A DNA stretch of 64,000 nucleotides from Caproiciproducens galactitolivorans. Its GTDB lineage: Bacteria > Bacillota > Clostridia > Oscillospirales > Acutalibacteraceae. Below the pieces are notes generated by a model. The model searched no databases. It had not been told where the DNA came from and worked only from the letters and a program-made list of their open reading frames with translations. The stretch lies in NCBI RefSeq assembly GCF_026672255.1, contig NZ_JAPOHA010000003.1:62001-126000 (forward strand). The letters run 5' to 3'. Shown one piece after another: positions 33,590-42,144 of this stretch. Within the stretch, counting starts at the first letter, position 1, and each line of letters opens with the position of its first letter. Position numbers and translations under genes: made by a program.

Positions 33590-33994
33590 ATGAATGACCA
33601 CGAATTGCTTGTAAAAATTTACGAGGAACTGCAGGGCGTGAAAACGCAGGTTCATTCCATGGATGACCGGATTTCTGGAGTAGATAAGCGGCTTTCCGGA
33701 GTAGACAACCGGCTTTCCAAGGTGGAAAATCGGCTTTCCGGGGTAGATAACCGGCTTTCCGAGATGGATAATCGGCTTTCCGGGGTAGATAACCGGCTTT
33801 CCGGGATGGATAATCGGCTTTCCAGTGTTGAGAAACAGATTGTTAATGTTGAAAACCAGCTCACAGAAGTGAAAGAACAGGTTGCGGAGGTTCAGGAAGA
33901 TACCAAAATTACCCGCAGTGCAGTCAATACGATTCTCGACTGGGCGGAAGACGCCAGTATTCAAGCGACCCCGCTCTTTAAAAAAGCAAAATAA
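33590..33994 (+). CDS. Heptad-repeat coiled-coil protein
   Basis: A 134-residue soluble protein made almost wholly of a long coiled coil. Residues 27-81 are about eight copies of a seven-residue unit of the type NRLSGVD, with the variable fifth and sixth residues (GV, KV, EM, GM, SV). The coil continues less regularly (KQIVNVENQLTEVKEQVAEVQED) to about residue 108, then ends in a short helix with the aromatic ILDWAEDA. It should form a rod-like dimer or trimer. Such repeats occur in phage tail-associated and scaffold-like proteins, but no phage genes are near. The start at 33590 follows AAGGCGG; an ATG three codons earlier is not better. Confidence 0.82.
   Translation: MNDHELLVKIYEELQGVKTQVHSMDDRISGVDKRLSGVDNRLSKVENRLSGVDNRLSEMDNRLSGVDNRLSGMDNRLSSVEKQIVNVENQLTEVKEQVAEVQEDTKITRSAVNTILDWAEDASIQATPLFKKAK
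33668..33832 (+). repeat. 21-bp tandem repeat coding for heptads
   Basis: About eight copies of a 21-base unit around CGGCTTTCCGGGGTAGATAA encode the heptads. Several copies are nearly identical at DNA level, so copy number can change by slippage in whole units of seven residues without breaking the frame. Confidence 0.85.
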
Positions 33995-34018
33995 GAATTG
34001 TCAGTTCTGCTGATCGCT

Positions 34019-34058
34019 TCCGTCCTTTCCGATACCAGTCGGGAGGGACGGGTTTTTT
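34019..34058 (+). terminator. Terminator of the coiled-coil gene
   Basis: CCGTCC pairs with GGACGG, extended by partial pairing in the loop, and is followed by TTTTTTAT. Confidence 0.72.
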
Positions 34059-34080
34059 ATGAAATAAAGGAGGAATATTT

Positions 34081-35001
34081 TTGCGCAAAAAACGAAAATT
34101 TGTTTCTTTCCTAGCCGCCTTGGTTTTATTCTGCATGGCGGGTACGCTTAACGGATGCACCGCACAGCAAAGTTCGCAATCGGCTGTTTCCGCTCCGGAA
34201 GGAAAAAATTCCGATACGCTGGTTTACTACCTTGACGTTGGGCAGGGAGACAGCGAACTGATCCGGCTGAAATCGGGGGAAACTATTTTAATTGACGCGG
34301 GAACGCCCGATACCGCCGATTCCCTCTGCGATACACTTCAAAAACTGGGCGTTTCAAAAATCGATATCCTGATCGCAACGCATCCGCATGCCGATCATAT
34401 CGGCGGGATGGCAAAGGTGGTCGACCGCTTTGCAATCGGGGAAATCTATATGCCGCGAATTCCCGATAAACAGGTTCCCACCACTTCCACCTATGAAAAG
34501 CTGTTAACGGCGATTGACCGGAAGGGTCTGAAAATCACGGCGGGAAAGGCAGGCATGACCGTTTTGAACTCCGGCGGCGAGAAGCTGGAATTTCTGGCGC
34601 CGAATTCTTCGAAATACAACGATCTGAACAATTATTCCATCGTCGCCATGCTGACCTGCGGAGAAAAACGGTTCCTGTTCATGGGCGACGCGCAGACGGA
34701 CAGCGAAAAGGAAATCTTGAAAAACGGATCCAACCTGAAATGTGACGTTTTGAAATGCGGGCATCACGGAAGCGCCACTTCGACCGGCGCCGCCTTTTTG
34801 AAAGCGTCCGGCCCGCAGTCCGCGGTGATTTCCTGCGGACAAAACAACGATTACGGGCATCCGGACAAGAAGATTGTCGCAAGGCTGCAGAAGGCCGGGG
34901 TTACGATCTACCGCACCGACCGGCAGAAAACCGTTCTTGCCCGCTGCGACGGAAAAACCGTTCAATTTCAAACCGGGCTGGAGTCCGTGATAAAATCATA
35001 A
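34081..35001 (+). CDS. Surface metallo-beta-lactamase-fold lipoprotein (ComEC C-domain-like hydrolase)
   Basis: A 306-residue lipoprotein carrying only the hydrolase domain that is fused to the channel in ComEC. The signal sequence ends in a lipobox, LNGC (cysteine near residue 26). The metal ligands are in THPHADHIGG (near residue 100), MGDA (near 201) and KCGHHGS (near 222). Stand-alone members have been linked to nuclease or phosphodiester hydrolysis outside the cell, but no activity can be assigned here. The start is TTG 34081 after AAAGGAGG. No other competence-channel gene is in the window. Confidence 0.88.
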   Translation: MRKKRKFVSFLAALVLFCMAGTLNGCTAQQSSQSAVSAPEGKNSDTLVYYLDVGQGDSELIRLKSGETILIDAGTPDTADSLCDTLQKLGVSKIDILIATHPHADHIGGMAKVVDRFAIGEIYMPRIPDKQVPTTSTYEKLLTAIDRKGLKITAGKAGMTVLNSGGEKLEFLAPNSSKYNDLNNYSIVAMLTCGEKRFLFMGDAQTDSEKEILKNGSNLKCDVLKCGHHGSATSTGAAFLKASGPQSAVISCGQNNDYGHPDKKIVARLQKAGVTIYRTDRQKTVLARCDGKTVQFQTGLESVIKS

Positions 35002-35103
35002 GCATCAAATCATATTTATATAAAAAAATACTTCTTTTCTTTATTGAAAGCTGTTATAATGCAAATACGGAAATTAAGATTGTGCTGTAACAGAGGTGTA
35101 ACG

Positions 35104-35436
35104 ATGCGCTTGTGTAAATATTGCGGATTTCAGAATTTTGACGGAACGCGTTACTGCCAGAAATGCGGGAAAAAAATTATTCGGAAGGGTTTACGCGTAT
35201 TTTTCCGGGGAGCCGATTTCAGCAATTTGGCCGGAATGGGAGCGAGGGATGTTTCCATTGCCCCTTTAGGGAAAATGGCGGTCGATAATTTATCAAAGCA
35301 ATGGGGCAATAAAAAGAAACCATCGGGCTGCGTAAAAGCAGTTCCGCTGGAAGACGGTTCCTGGTACTGCCCGGATTGCGGATTCCATAATGCCCGCCAT
35401 GCGTTGTACTGCGGAGACTGCGGCAGATATAAGTAA
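35104..35436 (+). CDS. Small double zinc-ribbon protein
   Basis: About 110 residues with a zinc ribbon at each end: LCKYCGF...CQKCGKK (residues 3-22) and WYCPDCGF...YCGDCGRY (residues 87-108). A basic segment and a linker of about 60 residues separate them. The pattern is that of proteins that bind nucleic acid or act as structural adaptors in membrane-associated assemblies; no more can be said. The start is ATG 35104 after GAGGTG. A strong bidirectional terminator follows. Confidence 0.8.
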   Translation: MRLCKYCGFQNFDGTRYCQKCGKKIIRKGLRVFFRGADFSNLAGMGARDVSIAPLGKMAVDNLSKQWGNKKKPSGCVKAVPLEDGSWYCPDCGFHNARHALYCGDCGRYK

Positions 35437-35445
35437 TTTTGAAAC

Positions 35446-35482
35446 AAAAAAGGGGCTGCCTCACGGAGCAGCCCCTTTTTAT
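35446..35482. terminator. Bidirectional terminator between the zinc-ribbon and mucin-like genes
   Basis: AAAAGGGGCTGC pairs with GCAGCCCCTTTTT around an eight-base loop, with A/T-rich flanks on both sides. Confidence 0.9.
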
Positions 35483-35488
35483 TTTTAT

Positions 35489-36496
35489 TTATTTTTCTTC
35501 GTTAAAGAACTTCTCCCAGTCGAAATCGCTTTTGTTTACAGGCTGTGCCTGTGATTTGGGAAGAGAATCGTTCTTTTCCGCCGGGGTGAAAGGCGTATTC
35601 CGCTGGAATACTTCGTGCGGAATCGGGGCCGTTTCGTCCTTGTCGCTGATTGCCGGCTTTTGAACGGCTTTTCCCGCGGGCGCAACGGGCGCCGCGGGTG
35701 CTTTTTCGGAGGAGCTTGCAATATCGGAAAATCCCCGCGCATCCTTTGCAATGCTGTCGCCGTGCGGCTGGTCGTCGCTGTAAGAGCTGATATCTACAAA
35801 TTCCGTCGGTTTTTCACCGCTTTTTTTGTGGACGGGAGCCGGGATGCTGTTTTTTTTAATCCCGCCTGAGCCGGAGAAAAACTGTAAATAAACAAACAGT
35901 CCGATTCCGCAAAGCGCAAGAACGATCAGAACAATTCCCAGAATCAACAGCCAGGAAACGCCGCCCACGCCGGACGATCCGGTGCTGCTGCTCGTGGTTC
36001 CCGCGGCGGCCGCCACGCTGCTGCTGTCGGAAGAACTGGTGCTGGAAAGAAGCTCGCCCCAGTCCTGGGAAGAGAGAACGTCCGGGGTGCTGATGGTCTG
36101 CGCGGCGCGGGACGCGGCCTCTTCTACTTTTTGGTTATGGGTGTCCACCTTATGGTTGAAGATCGGTTTTTCATCGGAGCTTGTCTTCTTGCTTGAATTA
36201 TTTTTTTGCGAAGAGGATGCCTCGTTTTTGCTCGTTGCCTCCGGTTGGGGCGGTTCCTCCGGCTTCGAGGTTTCTGCCGGTTTTGAAGTCTCATCGGGCT
36301 TTGAAGTTTCCTCCGGTTTCGAAGTTTCCCCGCCGGGGTTTGTGGGTTCACTATTGTTTGCGGCAGGCTCCGAGGTTTGCTGCGGCGGCGTTATCGGGCC
36401 GGGATCGCTTTGCGCAAAGGCGGTGGCGGTAAATACGCTGGCTGCAAAGAGCAGGGTCAGAAAAACGGTAAGAAATCTTTTTGATTTTATTTTCAT
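35489..36496 (-). CDS. Type I membrane protein with Thr/Ser/Pro-rich repeat ectodomain
   Basis: A 335-residue surface protein: signal peptide (about 1-28), an extracellular mucin-like region (about 30-180) with about five six-residue units of the type ETSKPE, then one transmembrane helix (about 187-210, LLILGIVLIVLALCGIGLFV) and a cytoplasmic tail of about 120 residues rich in Lys, Pro and Asp. No sorting signal for the sortase is seen. The ectodomain should be extended and perhaps glycosylated. Possible role: a surface stalk or an adaptor whose tail binds a cytosolic partner. No family recognised. Confidence 0.76.
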   Translation of the reverse strand: MKIKSKRFLTVFLTLLFAASVFTATAFAQSDPGPITPPQQTSEPAANNSEPTNPGGETSKPEETSKPDETSKPAETSKPEEPPQPEATSKNEASSSQKNNSSKKTSSDEKPIFNHKVDTHNQKVEEAASRAAQTISTPDVLSSQDWGELLSSTSSSDSSSVAAAAGTTSSSTGSSGVGGVSWLLILGIVLIVLALCGIGLFVYLQFFSGSGGIKKNSIPAPVHKKSGEKPTEFVDISSYSDDQPHGDSIAKDARGFSDIASSSEKAPAAPVAPAGKAVQKPAISDKDETAPIPHEVFQRNTPFTPAEKNDSLPKSQAQPVNKSDFDWEKFFNEEK

Positions 36497-36621
36497 ATTT
36501 TGTACAGATCCTCTCGAAATGCAGATTCATATTAAGCATATCATATCATAATATATCCTTCCAATTCAACTGTGAATTATCTGTTAAATTTTCATATGAA
36601 GCAATCCGCCGCCTTGGAAAG

Positions 36622-36650
36622 TTGAAAATCGAAATTCGAAATGTTATAAT
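36622..36650 (+). promoter_or_regulatory. Predicted sigma-A promoter of the degV gene
   Basis: TTGAAA and TATAAT are 17 bp apart, about 43 bp before the start codon. Confidence 0.72.
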
Positions 36651-36692
36651 AAACCAATCTGATATGTAAATTTTATTTCTGGGAGTGCAAAT

Positions 36693-37535
36693 ATGGGTGT
36701 AGTAATCAGCTCCGACAGCGCCTGCGATTTATTTCCTGATTTATATAAACAGTATCATATTGAAATTGTTCCTCTTTATATTACGATCGACGGGAACGCC
36801 TATCGCGACGTATTTGAAATCGGCCCGGACGAGCTCTTTGCAAATTACGAAAAAACCCATTGCCTGCCGAAAACTTCCGCTCCCGCTCCGGCCGACTTCT
36901 TTGAGCTTTTTAAAAAAGAAACGGACGCGGGAAACGATGTGGTGCACATCGCTATGAATTCGAAGTTTTCCTCTTCCTATCAGAATGCGCAAATCGCCGC
37001 GAAAGAATTTCAGAATGTTTATGTGGTGGACACGTTTACCCTCAGCTCCGCGCAGGGCATTCTGGTTTTAAAAGCCGCGGATATGCGCGACGCGGGAAAA
37101 TCGGCGAAGGAAATCTATCATCAGATTGAAATCGATAAAACGAAAATCTGCACGAACGTGCTTTTGGATACGTTGGATTACGCTTACCGCGGCGGCAGGG
37201 CGACCATGCTGCAAATGTTTGGGGCGAATCTTTTAAAGCTGCGTCCCTGCCTGCTTCTCGATACCCACGGCGTTCTTACGGTTCGCCGGAAGTTCCGGGG
37301 GAATTATCCGCAGGTATGCAGGGAATATATCCGCTATGTTTTGGATATGCCGAATGCGGACGGCGAACGGGCCTTTGTTTCCACAACGGGAATGGACCGC
37401 ACGCTGTTTGACGGCATCGTGCAGATGGTGCGCGACAGCGGCAAATTCAGGGAAGTCCTTACTTCCCGCGCCGGGTGCAGCATGACCGTGCACACCGGCC
37501 CCAATACGTTGGTTTTGTTTTATAAGGAAAAATGA
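36693..37535 (+). CDS. degV: DegV family fatty-acid-binding protein
   Basis: DegV (FakB-type) proteins bind a fatty acid in a deep pocket; FakB forms work with the kinase FakA to make acyl-phosphate for lipid synthesis. The 280-residue protein has the two-domain fold, with VVISSDSACDLF at the start, TSAPAPADFFELF near residue 61, MNSKFSSSYQNA near 88 and TLSSAQG near 112. No FakA is adjacent, so lipid incorporation is not shown. The start follows GGGAGTG. It is a single-gene unit. Confidence 0.92.
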   Translation: MGVVISSDSACDLFPDLYKQYHIEIVPLYITIDGNAYRDVFEIGPDELFANYEKTHCLPKTSAPAPADFFELFKKETDAGNDVVHIAMNSKFSSSYQNAQIAAKEFQNVYVVDTFTLSSAQGILVLKAADMRDAGKSAKEIYHQIEIDKTKICTNVLLDTLDYAYRGGRATMLQMFGANLLKLRPCLLLDTHGVLTVRRKFRGNYPQVCREYIRYVLDMPNADGERAFVSTTGMDRTLFDGIVQMVRDSGKFREVLTSRAGCSMTVHTGPNTLVLFYKEK

Positions 37536-37536
37536 T

Positions 37537-37572
37537 AACACCGCCGGGTTCTCCGGCGGTGTTGCTGTTTTT
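37537..37572. terminator. Bidirectional terminator between degV and dusB
   Basis: AACACCGCCGG pairs with CCGGCGGTGTT around a five-base loop; T-rich on the plus strand. Confidence 0.85.
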
Positions 37573-37577
37573 ATCCC

Positions 37578-38558
37578 TTATTCTTCGCCCGCCGCGTTGT
37601 CCGCTAAAATATCCCGTACCAGTTCCTCGAGCTGCGCCCAGGTTTCCAAAGTTCCCGCGCGGCGGCGGTAGGAAGCGGCGTTCTTCATGCCTTTCAGGTA
37701 CCAGCCCACATGCTTCCGCGCTTCGTTCATGGCGCGGTGCTCACCCTTGTAATCGCACATCAAGCGGATATGCTTCATCATGACCAGCATGCGCTCATGC
37801 AGCTCCGGCGGGGGAAGAATCCGGCAGGAATCCGAAAGGTAGGCGTTGATCTGCGCGAAAATCCACGGGTTGCCCAGCGCCGCCCGCCCGACCATGACCG
37901 CGTCGCAGCCGGTCTGTTCCAGCATCTGCGCGGCGGTCTGCGCGGAAACGACGTCGCCGTTGCCGATGACCGGGATTTTTACCGCCTGTTTCACTTGACG
38001 GATAATGTCCCAGTCCGCTTTCGGTTCGTACATCTGCTCGCGTGTGCGCCCGTGCACCGTGATGGCGTCGGCTCCCGCGGCTTCGCAGATTTTTGCAACT
38101 TCCAGCGCGTTTACGGTTTTGCTGTCCCAGCCCTTGCGGATTTTCACCGTAACCGGCACCGGTACGGCGTTCTTTACCGCTGCGACGATTTCCCCGCACA
38201 GCGGCGGATTTTTCATCAGCGCGCTGCCGGAGCCGCTGCAGCTGACCTTCGGAGCGGGACAGCCCATGTTGATATCAATGACGTCGGGCGCGTATTCCAT
38301 CGCCATTTTTGCCGCCTCTGCCATCACGTCGGGCTCGCTTCCGAAAAGCTGGATGCCCGCGGGGCGTTCCGCGTCGCTCAGCGACATCAGCGCGCCGGTT
38401 TTTTTATCGCGGAACTGCAGCGCCTTGGAACTGACCATTTCGCTCACAGCATAGGCCGCGCCGAACCGCACGCAGGTTTCGCGGAACGCCTGGTCCGCCA
38501 CGCCGGCCATCGGCGCGAGAACCGCGTAACCGTCTATTTTTAAATTGCCGATCTTCAT
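37578..38558 (-). CDS. dusB: tRNA-dihydrouridine synthase (DusB type)
   Basis: A flavoprotein that reduces uridines in the D-loop of tRNA to dihydrouridine with NAD(P)H. The 326-residue TIM-barrel protein shows LAPMAGVADQAFR near residue 14, INMGCPAPKV near 95, the catalytic cysteine in that segment, KIRKGWD near 138 and GNGDVVSAQTA near 195, with MVGRAALGNPWIF near 221. In many Clostridia a DusB gene is next to unrelated genes, as here. It diverges from polA; the 204-bp gap contains a CTGCCG/CGGCAG hairpin and both promoters. The ATG is preceded by GGAAGG. Confidence 0.93.
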   Translation of the reverse strand: MKIGNLKIDGYAVLAPMAGVADQAFRETCVRFGAAYAVSEMVSSKALQFRDKKTGALMSLSDAERPAGIQLFGSEPDVMAEAAKMAMEYAPDVIDINMGCPAPKVSCSGSGSALMKNPPLCGEIVAAVKNAVPVPVTVKIRKGWDSKTVNALEVAKICEAAGADAITVHGRTREQMYEPKADWDIIRQVKQAVKIPVIGNGDVVSAQTAAQMLEQTGCDAVMVGRAALGNPWIFAQINAYLSDSCRILPPPELHERMLVMMKHIRLMCDYKGEHRAMNEARKHVGWYLKGMKNAASYRRRAGTLETWAQLEELVRDILADNAAGEE

Positions 38559-38762
38559 CTGATTGCCTTCCTATTTTGATTCTTCATTTGTTTTCTGCCG
38601 GAAAACAGCCTGCCGCTCTTAAAATTCGGCAGGAATATTCCTGAATTCCGGACAAACCGCGTTCATTATAGCACTTATTTTTTTCTTTGAAAAGTGATAT
38701 AATAGTTCAATGTATATGGGTAAAATCCAGAATAAGCGATACATAGCCTGAAGGAGAATGAT

Positions 38763-41321
38763 ATGAAGCTGCTCGTACTTGACGGAAACAGTATTTTAAA
38801 CCGTGCGTTTTACGGAATCCGCCTTTTAACCACAAAGGAGGGCCTTTTTACCAACGGCATTTACGGTTTTCTGACCATGCTGCATAAATTGAAAAACGAT
38901 ACAAACCCCGACGCGGTCGCCATTGCGTTTGACCTGCGCGCCCCGACGTTCCGCCACAAGGAATACGCGGGCTACAAGGCGCAGCGCAAGGGCATGCCCG
39001 AAGAACTTGCCCAGCAGCTTCCGAACCTGAAGGAGCTGCTGCGGCTTCTGGGATTCCATCTGCTGGAATGCGAGGGCTTTGAAGCCGACGACATCCTCGG
39101 CACACTGGCGAAGAAATGCGAAGAAACCGGGGATGAATGCATCCTTGCAACCGGGGACCGCGACAGCCTCCAGTTGGTGGGGCCGCGCGTAACTGTCCGC
39201 CTTGCGGCAACCAAATTCGGCCAGCCGCAGGTTACGGTTTACGACGAAGCGAAAATTATGGAGGATTACGGCGTTACGCCGAAACAATTGATTGAAATCA
39301 AGGCGATTCAGGGCGACACCTCCGACAATATCCCCGGCGTGCCGGGCATCGGCCCGAAGGGCGCGGGGGAACTGATTCAGAAATATCACGATTTAGATAC
39401 GATCTACGAACAGATCGATACGCTCGATATCCGGGAAAATATGCGCCAGAAGCTGATTCAGAACAAGGAAACGGCGTACTTGAGCCGCCGCTTAGGAACC
39501 ATCTGCACCGACGTGCCCATCGACACGGAAATCGCGCACTACGTCCAAAATCCGTGCGACAATGACGCCGCCGTCCGCCTGATGGCGGAGCTGGAATTTT
39601 TTTCGCTGATTGACAAAATGGGCCTGCGCGTTTCCGCCGCGCCCGCGGAGGAAACGGCCGGGGAATCGGTCGGCGTTGCCGAAAACACGGACAATGCGAA
39701 GCTTTTGAAAGCGCTCCAAAAAGCGGGGCGGGCGGATTTTATCGCCGCGTATCCGGACGGAAGTCTTCAGCTTTCCGTCAATTATCAGAATCAAATCCAT
39801 AGGGTGGACGATCTCGAATTTATAAAAGCACTCTGCGCGGATGAAAAAATCAAAAAGAATACCCACGACATCAAGCCGCTTTACGCGAAGCTGGACGCGC
39901 TGGGCGCGCCGCTTCAAAACCCCGGGCTGGACACTATGCTGGCGGCGTATCTTCTGAACCCGTCCGCTTCGGGCTATGAACCGACCCGCCTTGCGCAGGA
40001 ATACGGCGTTCCCCTGCCGGAGCAGGAGGACGGGGAGCTTGCCGCCGCGGTACTGCCCGCGCTGGCGGACAAGCTGACGGAAGAAATCGCGAAAAAAAAC
40101 CAGACCGAGCTTCTGGAAAAGATCGAAATGCCGCTCGCGGCGGTGCTTGCGCATATGGAAAGCATCGGGTTCGCGGTGGACGCCGAGGGCATCAAGGCTT
40201 ACGGCGACGTATTGCAGAAGCAGATTGACGAAATCCAGTCGCAGGTTTACGAGACGGTCGGGTATGAATTCAATATCAATTCCCCAAAACAGCTCGGCGA
40301 AGCGCTGTTTGTGAAACTGGGGCTGAGCCACGGGAAAAAGACGAAAAGCGGGTATTCCACAGCGGCGGAGATTCTGGAAAACCTGCGCTACGAGCATCCG
40401 GCGGTGGAACTGGTGCTGAATTACCGCAGCCTGACGAAGCTGAAATCCACCTACTGCGAGGGGCTTTTGAAAGTCGTTGCGCCGGACGGCCGGATTCATT
40501 CCAGCTTTAACCAGACGGAAACGCGCACGGGGCGCATCAGCTCGACTGAACCGAATTTGCAGAATATCCCTGTACGCACGGAGCTTGGCCGCGAAATGCG
40601 GCGGTTCTTCGTTGCGCGCGAGGGCTGGGTGCTGGTGGACGCGGACTATTCCCAGATTGAACTGCGTGTTCTGGCGCATGTTGCCAACGACCGGAACATG
40701 ATACAGGCCTTTTTAAACAATGACGATATTCACCGGAGCACGGCGGCGCAGGTGTTCCATATGCCGGAAGATATGGTTACGCCGATCATGCGAAGCCGCG
40801 CCAAAGCGGTCAATTTCGGCATTGTGTACGGCATCGGCGCGTTTTCGCTGGCAAAGGACATCGGCGTTACGCGCAGGGAAGCCGACACCTATATCAAGGA
40901 TTATCTTTCCCATTATTCCGGTATTGACGAATATATGAAGCGGGTGGTCGCACAGGCGAAGGAGGACGGCTACGCGGAGACCATGTTCGGCCGCCGCCGC
41001 TACCTGCCCGAGCTGACCTCCAGCAATTTCAACCTGCGTTCATTCGGCGAGCGCGTAGCGCGCAATATGCCGATCCAGGGTGCCGCCGCCGACATTATTA
41101 AAATTGCCATGATCCGCGTGGAAAACCGGCTGATAAAAGAAAAGATGAACGCCCGCCTGATTTTGCAGGTACACGACGAACTGATCGTGGAAGCGCCGCA
41201 GGACGAAGCGGAAAAAGCCGCGAAGATTCTGACGGAGGAAATGGAGCGCGCCGCGAGCCTTTCCGTACCGCTTCTGGCGGAAGCGAAAATCGGCCGGACG
41301 TGGTACGAGGCCAAAGCATGA
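38763..41321 (+). CDS. polA: DNA polymerase I
   Basis: Repair and Okazaki-fragment polymerase of 852 residues. The N-terminal 5'-nuclease domain (about 1-290) has GNSILNRAFYG, FEADDILGTLA and TGDRDSLQLV. The middle region (about 305-460) is where a 3'-5' proofreading exonuclease would be, but the FDTET-type motif is missing, so it is probably inactive, as in Bacillus enzymes. The polymerase domain (about 480-852) is complete: DADYSQIELRVLAH (A), RSRAKAVNFGIVYG (B) and QVHDELIVEAP (C). It starts after AAGGAGAATGAT. The next gene overlaps its stop. Confidence 0.96.
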   Translation: MKLLVLDGNSILNRAFYGIRLLTTKEGLFTNGIYGFLTMLHKLKNDTNPDAVAIAFDLRAPTFRHKEYAGYKAQRKGMPEELAQQLPNLKELLRLLGFHLLECEGFEADDILGTLAKKCEETGDECILATGDRDSLQLVGPRVTVRLAATKFGQPQVTVYDEAKIMEDYGVTPKQLIEIKAIQGDTSDNIPGVPGIGPKGAGELIQKYHDLDTIYEQIDTLDIRENMRQKLIQNKETAYLSRRLGTICTDVPIDTEIAHYVQNPCDNDAAVRLMAELEFFSLIDKMGLRVSAAPAEETAGESVGVAENTDNAKLLKALQKAGRADFIAAYPDGSLQLSVNYQNQIHRVDDLEFIKALCADEKIKKNTHDIKPLYAKLDALGAPLQNPGLDTMLAAYLLNPSASGYEPTRLAQEYGVPLPEQEDGELAAAVLPALADKLTEEIAKKNQTELLEKIEMPLAAVLAHMESIGFAVDAEGIKAYGDVLQKQIDEIQSQVYETVGYEFNINSPKQLGEALFVKLGLSHGKKTKSGYSTAAEILENLRYEHPAVELVLNYRSLTKLKSTYCEGLLKVVAPDGRIHSSFNQTETRTGRISSTEPNLQNIPVRTELGREMRRFFVAREGWVLVDADYSQIELRVLAHVANDRNMIQAFLNNDDIHRSTAAQVFHMPEDMVTPIMRSRAKAVNFGIVYGIGAFSLAKDIGVTRREADTYIKDYLSHYSGIDEYMKRVVAQAKEDGYAETMFGRRRYLPELTSSNFNLRSFGERVARNMPIQGAAADIIKIAMIRVENRLIKEKMNARLILQVHDELIVEAPQDEAEKAAKILTEEMERAASLSVPLLAEAKIGRTWYEAKA

Positions 41322-42142
41322 CGATCTTTGCCTGCCCGGTCTGCGGGGAACGGCTGGAAAAGAAAGAGAAGGCCTATCTCTGCCCCAAAGGACACAGCTA
41401 CGATATTGCGGCGGAGGGCTACGTCCATCTTCTGCCGCCGAACCGGATGCACTCCAAATCCCCCGGCGACAACAAGCAGATGGTCGCTTCCCGCCGCCGT
41501 TTTCTGGAAGCGGGATATTACCGGATTTTCAGCGATCAGCTGAATGAACTGGTGCGCCGGTACGCCGGGCCGTCCCCGGTGATTCTGGACGCGGGCTGCG
41601 GCGAGGGATATTATACCGGCAGGCTCTTTGAAGACCTAAAAAGCCACGGCGTTGCGCCGCGGATATTCGGTTTTGACATCTCGAAATGCGCGGTGAAAGC
41701 CGCCGCGAAAAAATACAGGGAAATCCCGTTCGCGGTCGGCAGTATTTTCGGGATTCCGGTTGCGGACGGAGCCGCCGACTGCGTGGTGGATGTTTTCGCG
41801 CCGATCGTGGAAGACGAGCTTTGCCGCGTGTTAAAGCCGGGCGGAACGCTGATTCTGGCGGTGCCGGGGCGCAGGCATCTTTTTGGATTAAAGGAAATCC
41901 TGTATGACGCGCCGTACGAAAACGAATACAAAGAGACCGAATACGCGGGCTTTTCTTTTGTGGAACGCGTGCCGGTGGAGGGCGATATCCGGCTGGAAAA
42001 CAACGAAACCATGATGGATTTATTTACGATGACGCCGTATTACTACAAAACCGGCGTGGAAGGCGGCGAACGCCTGCGCAGGACCGCCGTGTTGGAAACC
42101 CATATCGAATTTGACTTTTTAATTTATAAAAAGGTGGGATAG
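41318..42142 (+). CDS. rlmA: 23S rRNA guanine-N1 methyltransferase (RlmA family)
   Basis: A SAM-dependent methyltransferase acting on a guanine in helix 35 of 23S rRNA (position 745 or 748 in related proteins). The 274-residue protein begins with a zinc knuckle (CPVCGERL and CPKGHSYD) and has the SAM site DAGCGEGYYTG near residue 93. Which guanine is the target cannot be decided, and this matters because the 748 form is linked to macrolide tolerance in some species. The ATG overlaps the polA stop (ATGA). Confidence 0.9.
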   Translation: MTIFACPVCGERLEKKEKAYLCPKGHSYDIAAEGYVHLLPPNRMHSKSPGDNKQMVASRRRFLEAGYYRIFSDQLNELVRRYAGPSPVILDAGCGEGYYTGRLFEDLKSHGVAPRIFGFDISKCAVKAAAKKYREIPFAVGSIFGIPVADGAADCVVDVFAPIVEDELCRVLKPGGTLILAVPGRRHLFGLKEILYDAPYENEYKETEYAGFSFVERVPVEGDIRLENNETMMDLFTMTPYYYKTGVEGGERLRRTAVLETHIEFDFLIYKKVG

Positions 42143-42144
42143 CC

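Noticed and set aside
33668-33832. Possible CRISPR array
   Set aside because: The 21-bp repeats are contiguous with no spacers and stay in frame as protein heptads.
39492-40679. 395-codon frame antisense to polA
   Set aside because: Shadow of the polymerase gene, Arg-rich and without any family feature.
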